Assembly (NCBI RefSeq): GCF_028858725.1
Contig: NC_084767.1
Location: 15,577,895-15,641,894 of the forward strand
Direction: 5' to 3'
Length of the DNA stretch: 64,000 nt
From: Colius striatus
Taxonomy: Eukaryota; Chordata; Aves; Coliiformes; Coliidae
Both the position numbers and the translations under genes were made by a program. Below, one piece after another: positions 23,701 to 35,700 of the stretch (position 1 is its first letter; each line of letters starts with the position of its first letter). A model generated the notes under the pieces. It was given only the letters and a program-made list of their open reading frames with translations. It made no database searches and was not told the DNA's origin.

Positions 23701-26700
23701 ACTGAAAGGAAGTGAAGGAATCTATTATTTACTACTTTAGAAAATGTGGTAAGTAGTGAAGTAAAACTAACATTGTCTAGAAACATTTGCAATAAGGTCT
23801 TGAAGAAAAGCACAGCAGAGGTTTATGCATTACCTTACATGTGTTGTAGGAACCTGCAGCCTGATGTTTTCCGCATTGTGGTGCTTGGAAGGAGAGAAGA
23901 GACATGAGTTAACTTCGAAAGTTTAGAGATAAAACCACATGAGAAGCCGTTTTAAGTTCATATACTGACTACTGCTTAAAAGCAAATAGCATACTTCAGA
24001 AGTCATTGAGACAAGAGGTAAAAGAACTTGCATCAGGAGCTAAATACTCTGTTTTCACCCTAGGCTTTGCCATGACAGTAACAAGTACTATGAATAGAAT
24101 GGCATGGCTTCTCATCACTGCACAGGTGATAGGTGCAGCAGTTTTGTTTGGCACACAAGGCTTTTGGCCAGCCAGCAACATTTGCTAGAGAAGAGCTGTA
24201 CTACTAGCAGTATCTAAAATGAGAGCTAAGTACAGAGTGTCCTTCCCTATAGCAGGAATAGAAGTGGAATTGCTGGCAAGAGCTCTGTATTGTGCCCACT
24301 TAAATATGGTACCAATAGCAATGGACACATGCTGAGCTGGAAAATACTTTTCTTTCTAGATCACAGCACCAACTAAGTTTGCTGACAGCTCCACAATCAC
24401 ATGAGTAAATCTGCTAAAGTACCTAGGATTGATTCCTGCTAGGAACGTGGATGTTTGGAAAATGCAAGTAGAGTTTATTACCAGTGGCTCATTTTAGCAA
24501 TGGGGTCAGATAGAGGAAACACTGCAGGGAAATTTGAGGTGTTTGCATTGAGCCATTACAATGCTTGGTTCTGTGCTCTGTAGCCTAGTCCTGTGGAACA
24601 CTTAAACCTGGGTTTTAAAACTTCAAGCAAAGAAGCAGTCTTCAGTTCAGGGGAAGCACTACAGGAATGAGGGTTTTGCTGGACTGAGCTCAGTGCTGAG
24701 TCCAAAGGCAATTGCTTGTATCTGGTTATTTACAAAAATTCCATACAATTGTTACTTGCCTTGTGAAATAACATTGTAGTGATGAAGTTGCTGATAATTC
24801 TAATTCTCTGTTATATGGACTATGTAGTTAAGTTCCTGATGAATCAGGAGGCCAGATGAATCAGTGACTACAATATTTAGACTGAACAATGGGAATAAGA
24901 TCTCCCAAACATAAGCCAATAGAGATCTCCTTCCAATATTCCTTTTTATGCAACATTTCACACATCCTGGAAAGTTGGCAGGCATCCTGTTTTGACTGTT
25001 TCCTTGTTCTCTGCAAAAGATGAGGCTTCCCTTGATGACATCCATAATATTCCCTTCTTGCCTGCTGTTGTTGGGGAGAAATTGCTCAAACTGTGTATTC
25101 CTCCCTTGCTGTGACTTTAAGTGTCTCTTCACTGAAGAGTTTTGCTAAGTACACTTTGGAAGGTATATGCCAACCTGCTTGGCTCTCTGTGTGCATGTAG
25201 CAGGAGGGATATTTTCTTTGGCCATATAAGTACCCAGTGCCACATCACAGACATTTCCACTAACTTTGATCCTGGAAGTGCCAAAGAGAGCTTTTAACAG
25301 CCTCAATAACCAAGGAATGATACAAGTCCCCAACTAAAATGCTTTTGAAAATGTCACTAGCTATAGATTCTTGTCTGTCAGCACGTGGGCTGCTAAAATA
25401 ACTGCTTCACCTTCTCTTAATGATTGTAGGCCCCGGGAAGGGCTAAAACCCAACTGATCCCACCCTCTGGTCCTGACCTCTTGCAGTCAGTGTCACTTAT
25501 TCCAGTGACAGGTATAAATCTTGCTGTTCTAGCCAAGTCTGAACTTGGGCTGTTAGAGTGGGTACCTGTGTCCCTTGCTGTGCTGCTCTCTGCCTATCAC
25601 AGGCAGGATGTAACGGGCTGTGCAGCAGCTGTTAATTCCTCCCTGAAGAGGTCATTCTTACAGATCAGACCCAGCAAGGGGATGGTGCTTAAATTCATCC
25701 CTCTCTACCACCACCCGCCAAAAAACTACCCAAATCACTACTATACAGAGCTCTGCCAGTGAGAGCTGTCCCCTTTCTTCCCCTCCCCTGCACTGGTACC
25801 AAATAAATGCCATCTCTTGGCCTAATTTAGGTACAAACTGGTCACAGTACAATCACCAGGTAATCTATTCTAGAGACAGGTCCCCATTTACCTGTGCATT
25901 CTGCATATTGTCTTCACTTGGTGTTTCCAACACAGTTGCGGCAGTTACTGGTCCAAGCAGCCTGCGAGCCATTCTTTCTTCATAAGTTAATCGCTTAAAG
26001 CAGAGCAGAGAGGAATTCTAGTCAAAAGTCCATTTACTATTTCAGATCAGCTTGTAAGAGCACATTCATAGGCCACAAATTTGGGGTGTTATCAATTAAA
26101 GCAGTGGCTGAATAGAAACACCACGTCTGTTCCAGAGGGTCTGCCGTCTGTGATGCCTGATGAACTCAGCCTCAATATATACAGGGCTGAAATGCATAAA
26201 AGATTAAACTGCCTGTTCATCAAAGCCTCTCTAATGCCATCTGTGGCCTTCCACTCCTCCTCTTTCTCCACTGGGATTATTTATGGGTAACTGATGGCAT
26301 TATCTCAGAAGCCAGACTAAGTCCCATGGTACCTTTCTGTTAGCACTGGGAAAACTTCCCAAGTCATTCAGCTGTGGATTTGCTTCAGGGGCTAGAGACA
26401 TGATGGATGCTAGTGTCCCTTACTCCCAAAAAAGCAAGAGCCACACCAGAGGCAGACACAGCCGAAGAGGAACACCACTACTCCAAAAGCATAAGAGAAG
26501 TTTATGCCAGCACAACAGCCTCCTTATAAAATGCTGTATGCTGTATTGAGGGGAGGCAAGTATGGTTTCAGTTACATAACAGACATTCCTACAACATGGA
26601 TGCAGCACACAGGGATAAGTAAGAGCAGAGCTAAATCTGAGTTTTGTCAGTTGAGTTACTTCAGAAGAGTAAATTTTAGGAGTCCCCTGAGCACCAGAAC

Positions 26701-29700
26701 ACTTGACATTTCATTTCCCCCAAAGTTTACCTTGGGTTTGGATTTTGTGATGCGAGGACAAGCTCTGAATGGATTTCTACTGAGAATGGAATATGTATAT
26801 GGCTACCCCATGGTAGATGAGGGTTTGGGAAGGCTAGTGGGATTTTTCTTTAGAAGAGACTTTTTGCAAAACCTGTGAGAGATTAATATCCAGGAGGCTG
26901 TTATGGCTGTATCAAGTGTGGCTGAGATTGACCAGTTGGTTCAGACATTGTTGGAGGACAAGGGGAAGAGGACAGAAAGTGGTGATTGCATAAGCTTTAT
27001 TTTTAGCCTGGCTTCCTATGGGAAGATAAGCTGGCTTGCAATAGCAACCTTTCTTACAGCAGATAGGACATTCCTGTTAGGGACACATTAAATCAGATTT
27101 GACCCAATATTTTTTTTTCCCCTTTCAATATTTAAAAGTAATAAATATGACACAAACATGTTTCTTCTGATGGTAATGGAAAAACTCCTTTCTACTTCAG
27201 GGGAAAGAAGATGGAAATGATAAACACTGGGCGTTTACCAGTCTGCCTCCAGCCAGCAGCAAGGTTCCCACATTAGAGACCTGCTCACTCTAGCTTGCTA
27301 CAATGCACTTCCCTACTGGTAAGCAAATTTTCCCCTCTCATTTGGGGAAAGGAGATTTTCTTGGTAAAGGAGATTGCATTTCGTCCCTTCGTAGAACAAA
27401 TAAGCAGGTACTGACTCTAAGGGAACTTCTTAGAGGAGACAGACTTTAAGATAAAATCTCCTGTAGCTTCTTTTATTTGTTGCTGTTCATATAAAAAGAA
27501 TCAAATAGGTTTACCAGATGTGGTGATGCTCTCTAGAATGAGCTTTCGAATATTGGTACTTCTCCAAGTTCCTAATGATTCAGGGTGGCTTATTAACCCC
27601 AGTGTTGGAAGCCAAGGTGAAATCATGTGTGGAGAACTGAGGGATTCTCCTTGGGATTCTAGTTGTCTGTGGATGAGATGTTAAGTAGGATCCTCAGCAA
27701 AGTGTTCAAGTTTGTGCCACAGCTCTAAACATGTACCTTTCTCCTGACCCTAGCTTTATTAATTTGATTGCACAAACTCAGATAGTTTGAATGGTGTGTG
27801 TGCTGGCCAAGAGAGTAGGATAAGAGCTTTGAGCCATAGCAGCTCAAAGCCATCTTGCTGCATCAGATGGCTTTTGCTTTCAGAAGTGACTGCATCCCTT
27901 GCTGAAGTCACAGGAGATGCAGACATTCAGTGGCCACAGCAGATGCCTATAGATAGACTTACAGCAACCATCTCATTGCCCCACATTCAGGACAGCTTTA
28001 ATCGTGCACTAGCTATGTGCTGCCCCTCTACAGAAAAGGGCTTTCTCAGGCCTAAGCTGAACCTGGCCCACCAGTACAGCTGTTTGCATTCTAATAGCAA
28101 AAATAACTGTAAAGAGGATGTTTGCAAAGAAAGAGGTTGGATGTAAATCTTTCAGAACTGTGCCTTTTGTACCAGCCTTGAGTCATTGTCAGAAGAGATT
28201 TTTTTTGCATTTCTAATGCAAAAATGCAGGCACCTCACATTGAAAGAATATTCTGGTCATAAATGGCTCAGTGAACTCTTGCTGGGATCTGCTGAGGATC
28301 TGAATAAAGGTGCTTGGGGAGTGTTGCTCCTGCATTTCTGTCTGCTTTGAGCTCACTTTGGAGGCTCCAGGCTATGGGGCGTTAGAACTAGTCTCGGCAT
28401 CCCTGCTTGTACTACCAAGAGTCAGAGCAAACTGATTCTTCCACCAGCAGGTTTCCCTTACCTGGTTGCCATTCTGGAGAAGGCTGTCTTTGCAGCGGAG
28501 TTTCTTTTCCAAGTCCTGAATGAGGGCCTCTTTTGTTCCTCGAATTTCTCGGTCTGATGTCCTCTGCATAGAGTTGATGCTAGCTTGTTTGGTATACATT
28601 GGTTGTGAGTAACTACTCATTCAGGAAGAGAAAACAAAGTTATTCCTGTAGGCCTGCTTGACTGTTTGCTACAGCTGAATGCACACAAAAATGTGAACCT
28701 GCTACCTATAAACAGTGGTTCAAATGAACTGGTAAAGCATTTGGGAGACAGATAGGCTTGATGGCTTAATTGAGTATGAAAAACTTAAGGGGAAGAATCA
28801 TGGTCTAGCCCAGTCATTGAATGTCCTCCCACAATTCTTACAGCAGTTGTGGTCGCTGTTCAGCATCCTTACATCCTGCAGTGGCCCCTGCCTTGATTCA
28901 GGTGTGTGTAGTAAGGCTAGCAGGTTTTTGAGGGACCCAGTAACTCCACTGAGTAATGTGAGCCTGTCCAGGAGCAAGTTGTCCCTAAGAAACTGCATTT
29001 GTTTACAATTTCAGCTGTTAAAAAGGCCCTGGCTGCTGTGAATTCACAGCACAATCACAAACTAGTTGATTAAGTACGAACAAATAGCTTATTAGTGTTT
29101 ATTACTACTTATTACTACTGAGGTCCTTCTTCTTGGCCCCAGAAAGTTGCTTCATATAGCACTTCTGTCCAGATTTTCCATAGCCAAGCTTACCCCAAGC
29201 TAGGCTGGATCTTTAGGAGCCCTTGCTGCAACTCCTCATGTTAGCTTGATTCTGTAATACATAGTCAAGAGACTAAATCAAATCTTGGAGCTAGATAGTA
29301 GACTTGATACTGAAAGGTGCTAGAAAAAGAGGAGCATCCCTCAAAATGGATTGTGAAGGTCTACTAGAGGTCTCAGCACTCTGTGCTGCCAGGATCTAAT
29401 GCAGTTCATTACATGCAGCAGGGCCTCATATGTTGCAGTTGTGCTCAGCAAGTATTTATTCACAATCCTTTTCCTCCTGTTGCTTGGGAATTTCTTCTGC
29501 TGATTACAATAGGGTAGAAGGGTTATAAATCTGTTTGTATTCCCAGTGCTGCTTGGACTTGATAACTTGCCCAAATTATGACTTGAGAACTTCAATAATT
29601 TGCCCAACAGATTTAAATGTCTCGTGTCCCTATTTGCCCACTTGTAGCATGATTAGGAAAATAATTCCTTGCCTCACAGGATATTGCATTTAAGAGCAGC

Positions 29701-32700
29701 CTACTTGAAAAGCATAGAGAGGCACCAAAGCCTTTTGCTATGAAAACAAAACAAGCTCACCCTACCCACACAAACCCCAGACATGTACCTGACCCACACA
29801 CACTCCTTCAGTATTTTGAAGAATCATTCCTTAATGCCCCAGCCAGCCCACTCCGTTTTACCTTTTTTGCTTCCCACTGTTGTGTGATTCGGAAAAGCCC
29901 CAGAAACATTCAGAATTCCTAAATACAAACTGACTCTCAAACCTGAATTTATATCCAAGCCAGCAGGACCCCCCGCCCCTATCGTCTTTCTAACATCCTC
30001 GGTTGAGTGGTTGTTGCACATTCTACGCTGACTTTCTTCAAGAACTCCAGCTACTATTGGCAGGGATACACGTTGGTGAGAAGGCAAGACCCAGCTTTGA
30101 GATCTCACTGACCTTGTGAGATATTTGGATTACAGCCCAAAGGCAAAATGATATAATACATACTCAGGAAAGAATTTAGTCTTGGGTCTCAAGAGGTAAA
30201 ATTTTCAAGTGGCTGCCTTTCTGTCAGCACATACGATTAATAAAAACTGTATTGTACGTGAGAGTAGAGTCCCATCGCAATTTAAACCTGAAAATACTGC
30301 TGAGACTTACTAGGAATCTTGAAGTTGTTTATATGTGGGAAATACTACTGCCTTCCCCCCTCATCCCCATTCATTTGCCATGTTTGTTGATGGAAATTCA
30401 TTTGAGATCAGTGTCCATCCTCTGTTCTCAATACCCTTAAATAAGAGATTTCCATCAAATAAAACTGAACTGTTCAAACTGACTCCAGAAAACCCTCACA
30501 ACAGCCTGTGACATGACCCCTGTGCAGTTCAATTCCTGGTGGATACCCATCTGTCCCATGCAGAGCCCAAGGGAGAGCACTCAGCCTCCTAACCCAATTC
30601 ATGCAGAGTCCTGCCTCCAGCATCAGAAGTCAAGGGGGAGTTGTACCATTAGCTTCACTCAGGCTAGTGTTTCACCGGGCAGTCGGATTTGGGACAGTCA
30701 GTGCACGGGAGAGGCCAGGCCAGAGGAAAGCGAGGGGAGGTTAGAAGCCTGTATATACTTACTGAGGTTCCATAGGAGAAGGAGTTTGACTGTTATAGTC
30801 AGGCTGTGAGGGTAGCACCGAGCACAGGAATGCTGCAGGGGGTTGGTTAGGCATGGATATAAGCCGTTGCCCAGATGATGAGCTAGCAGGAGACTGCGCA
30901 GATGCAGGCGTGACGGGATATGTGGATTCCTTAGGGACACTACAGGAAGGCGAGGAGAGCGTGATTGAAGAGCTCAGCGATGACGAGGAGGAGAATTTCT
31001 GCCCACTTGGGTTACGAGGCTGTATTAAGATGGAAGACTGTTTGATTTGTCTGCTTGACTCTGTAGAGGCTGCAGGTCCTGGAGGCTGCTGTTGCCCTTG
31101 ACACACGTTCTTAGACTGGATAAAGTGTTTTGGACGCTCGTAGTTAAATGTGGTTGGTTGGCACATAGAGGAAACAGATGGGAAACTAGGGACACTCATA
31201 GGAGAGGTTTCACGGCTGTCCTGGCTTTTTGTTGGTGATAATTGGCTTTGGGTAGGTGGCTGGTAAAAACTAGGTGGTAGGCCACAAAAGCTTTCCTGGC
31301 TGGGCTCCTGGATAGAATGGAACCCTTGCCTTGCAGAATAGAGGCTTTCCTGGTGCGGATTTTCACTTAAGGAAAACAATACAGATAAAATAAAATGTAC
31401 ATCATCATACGAATCACAAATATACTGTGTTGTGAGCAGTCATTAGCAATCCAAAGAGTATGAATTTCAGGCAACTGACAAAGCTTGAGCTTAAAATGCA
31501 GAGGTCGATGATTGATTGGAGCTAATCTAGAACCGTATGAACATTTTCGATTACAATAACAAGTCACGCACTCCATGTGACTTGGATGCAGTGCTCACCA
31601 CTGCTATCTCATCTGCAAGAGCCCACTAAATAATAAAAGCAATACCAACTGGTTTATTGAGATGAGCCACCACCTGTGTAAGCGTACAGACAACTCTAGA
31701 TACAACTGCTAAGCAAGGTAATGTGCCACATACCATCTTAACTAACCATCTCTGGATCCTGCAGTGTTGTGCCCTGTCAGAATACTGACTGTGCTGTTAC
31801 TCAGAGAGCTGGCTATTTGTGCTGAGAAATTCCTTGCACCATAGGGAAGCATGGAACAGCTTCCACTTGCTTTTGAGCCTAAAACTAGGCCCTCAAAACC
31901 AAGTATCCCGATTTCTTCTCTAGCGGTTTTTAAATTCAGAGCTTTTTATATCCCACTGAGGTTGGGGATTGGAATGCCAAGAACTGTGCTTTTTGTTTTG
32001 AAGTGATTTCCAGAGATTTGCTATTAGGGCCAGTAATTACCAGAGCGATATAGCTGTAGGATAAAGCAGGGGAAGCCGAGCTGTTCAGAGGACCTGCATT
32101 AACTTTGCATGTCCTTGATATCTAAACCTGGTCTTTTCACGGGCTCAAAACCCAGGAAAGTTTCATTAGTGTAAACTTGAGCCAGTTTGTTAAAACTGAC
32201 AAACAATCTCCAGGATAAATAAATGACCCCCTAAAATAAATGTAAAGCCACTAATAAAAAATGAGAATATAAATCCACAGTTACATCTGCTGGAAAAAAT
32301 GGTAATCTCGCCGCACTGAGCTCAGCTGTTTCACTGCTATATATACCCAGTGTATTGTATTCCTCCTGTTGGAGAGCCCGAAAAAGGGCTCCATGGGGTC
32401 ATAAATCCCCGACGAGCTGAAGACATCGCTCTCCCTCTGAAGATTCAAAGCTTTTATTTTCTAAAGGTAATTAACAATATTAGTTGTAAATTAACTGTAC
32501 ATTAACAGGATTTCTAGTAAAAAACCCCCTAACTTTCCCCTTATCACGCTCTTGGAATTTGCAGCTGGCTCAAAGTTTTGGAGCATGTCCACTCCATGTT
32601 CTCATTCCCTGGTGCAGAAAACTCATTGAATCTGGGGGTTTTTAACATTATTTTTTTAGCACTACTTGTGCACAGATTCATTCCTTTTACCTACAGCCTG

Positions 32701-35700
32701 TATACAGCAACCAGCACCTATTTTGTTTTCTAGAATGCTGGACGCAAACAAGGTACAATGCAGAGACTCACTTGTCCTAGCAAGAGATAAGTTACTTTTC
32801 CTCAAATCATTCCACCTTCATTTGTGTGGGAAAAAAAATTATCCAAGACCTTACAAAACCTAACCAATGAGTAATAACAGAGATACTCAGCTTTTTGGGT
32901 TTCTTCTTGCCTTGTTAACTCCCACATTACCTTTGACACCTCGGCAACACCTCGGGATGTTTCTACCTCGTGCCCTGCACCTTCCCACCTCAGCTGCCCC
33001 AGCAGCATCCCAGGCAGGAGTGACGTGGAACAAAACCCACCCGCAGCACCTTACCTACAGCCTGGGGGTGGTCACCGAGGCTCTGACCGGTATTTTGGGA
33101 AGGAACCGTCATCCACTGGCCCGGGCTGTCATAGCAGCCTCTTCCCGGCGCTCCGGGCCGGCGGCTTTAACGTGCTGCCAGGCTGTGACACGGTGACCTG
33201 CCTGTCCTCCTGCCCGCACCGCTGTCAGAATAAGAGTCTCCGGCAGCCCCGCGGGGACACTTCATTTAAGGGCCGGGCCCCGGGGGCTGCGGCAGGTGCC
33301 CGCCGTCAGTAAATCACCCGCGTGGGCCGCGGGAGGACTCGCCGCCAGAGCCCCGCGCCTGCCCGGGGCCCTGCCCGGCCACGGGAGGAGGGAGCGGGGA
33401 GCGGGGAGCTGCTGGCTCCGGCTTTCCCTACAGCAAGATGAAGCGGCTCCCGGTGTTCAGCCGGAGAAGCGGAAGAATTGAAGGAGTCGATAGCTACCGG
33501 ACAGAAAAGTAGCGGTTTTTTAGGCTGCAACAGCCGTCGTGGAGCAGCAGGAAGGACTGCAGCTACATGCTTAAACGCCTCTAAATCACACTCCATTGTC
33601 TCAGTGAAACATCGTTTAAAATTAATTTACTCTTCGGCTGTAGCTAATTGCCTCGGTAGTGATAACATCCTGGTACTGCTTTTAAGGCTGTGTACTCAAA
33701 GGCTGCAGATACCTGAAAGCCAGACGTAAATCCCCATTATGAATTAACTCCCCAGCAGCATATTGGGCTGAGCGACCTGTGGGTGCCCAGGGCTGCTGTG
33801 CCCTCCTCCCCTGATGCCACTCCCAGCTTTGCTCAGGTATGGTGCTTATTCAAGAGCAGTGGCATGGCTCAGCGATGTGCCTGAAGAGTCATCAACTGTA
33901 TACCACGAATAAAATATAGTTGGTGTTAGAATAGTATTTCACATTCTGTGTGTGTTACTACAGAGAGTTCCTTGGGTTAAAAGATGCAACTCTGGTGTTT
34001 TCACCAGAACAGCAACAGATCCTGCTGGCAGATTAGGTGATTTGTATCCCTTTCATCAAAGGCTTCATTGCTTAATTACATCTTAAATTAACATTTTAGT
34101 GGTTTAAGCATCTGAATTATACCTTGGCAACTGTTCCTGAACATGCGCACTAATGCAAAGCCCTCAGCACAGCCAGTGCTGCAGCTCAGCTGCCTGTGGG
34201 CTCTCAGTTGCCTCTTCTTTCCCTTCACTGAACTGGTGAGTATTTCAGCACAGAGATCTTCAAGAGTGAATTCACATTTGGAGTTTGTATTTCAATATCA
34301 GTGTATCATTTGTGGAAAAAAAAAAATCTACATAGCAGGTGTTGAGTGCTAATTTATTGAGTTCTAATTTATTGGAAGTTTCTGGTGATGAAAGTGGTTA
34401 AGGGAAGAAGCCTGTCCCTAGTTGTTGAGGAGTTTATTTGCTTTTTAAGTAAAAAAAGTAATCCGTAGTTTGCACAGAGAGTTGAGTACTTAGAAAAGGT
34501 AGCTCTAGCAGGATCATTTGCCCTGTAGGAAGCTGTGAGCATGATAAAGGTCAGGCTCTGTGCTCAGACAGGCTCCGTGGCTTCCCAGAGACTTCAGTGA
34601 GGGTGCAGCATGCATGTTTCAAACCTGAAGTTGTCTGCAAAGTGTGAATTTAAGGACAGCTATATGCCTTGAAAAGGTTGGGTACAACTAGGACAACTTG
34701 TGTGGGAGAGGAAGAACAGAAAAATGTGAGATCCAGAAGGTAAGAAAAAAATTGAAAGAACTAGAAGCTGAACTAATAAAGGCAGAGGAATAAATCTCAT
34801 AGCCTGTGCCAGCGTAACTTAATAGTACTCTGACTGGTGCTGAGAGGTATTAGAAACCAGCTTTTCTGTAATGCTTCAGTTTACTTTCTATGAATGGTGA
34901 CTTGTTGTGTTTGATTGGGTTCTCATAGTTGCTTGAGTTATGTAGTAAAAAATAGCAAGGGAAAAAAGATTATCTTGCTTATTTACTGGGGAATCTTAAA
35001 AGCTACCTAAAAGACTTGGCAGTATACTTAGTGCCTGAAGCCACTTCTTGTGCTTGGATTAACTTCCTTTAATAAAGTTAATAATCAGTGTGGACTTTGT
35101 TCTGCTTCTTTAAGGCTGTTGAGAGGATACTGTGAGCAGATATAAAGGGCTCAGAACAGAGTAGCTGGTAGTGACAGTCTTCTAGGATTGCATTTGCTAG
35201 CTTTGATTGAGTGGCTGTTGCCAAGCGATAATTTGGAGAAGTATGAGTACAACGGCTTCATTCATTTCATAGTTATTACCAGTAACAGCTTTGTTCTGTC
35301 ATTGCTGTCTTTGTTGTTCTTTCTTTTTGTCTTTAGTAATATGGTTGCAACCAAATATGCTACACAAGAGAGTCATATGGCTATATCTGTCTAACAAGAC
35401 AGTTATTGTACAGTTAGACTTTGGAGATAGTTGCTTAGTTTGAGGTAACATCAGCATTTACAACGTCGAGTCCCATTCGGAACGATATTTCAAAGCATGT
35501 GGCAATAAGGCTGTGAGCTTTAAAGAGATTTGAATGCTCATCTGGTTCAGCATTGCTGTCAGTCAAAAGCACTCTGAAGCTCTGTATGCTGGGTAATGTT
35601 TTATGCAATCCCGATTTTTAAAAGCTCTTACATAGCTGATGTTGGTGGTATGTTATATCACTTCATGAAGAACATTAGGTACTACATTTCCAGCTATCCA

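Noticed and set aside
30853-31101. 82-codon plus-strand frame
   Set aside because: Antisense shadow of the Ser-rich MYOT exon.
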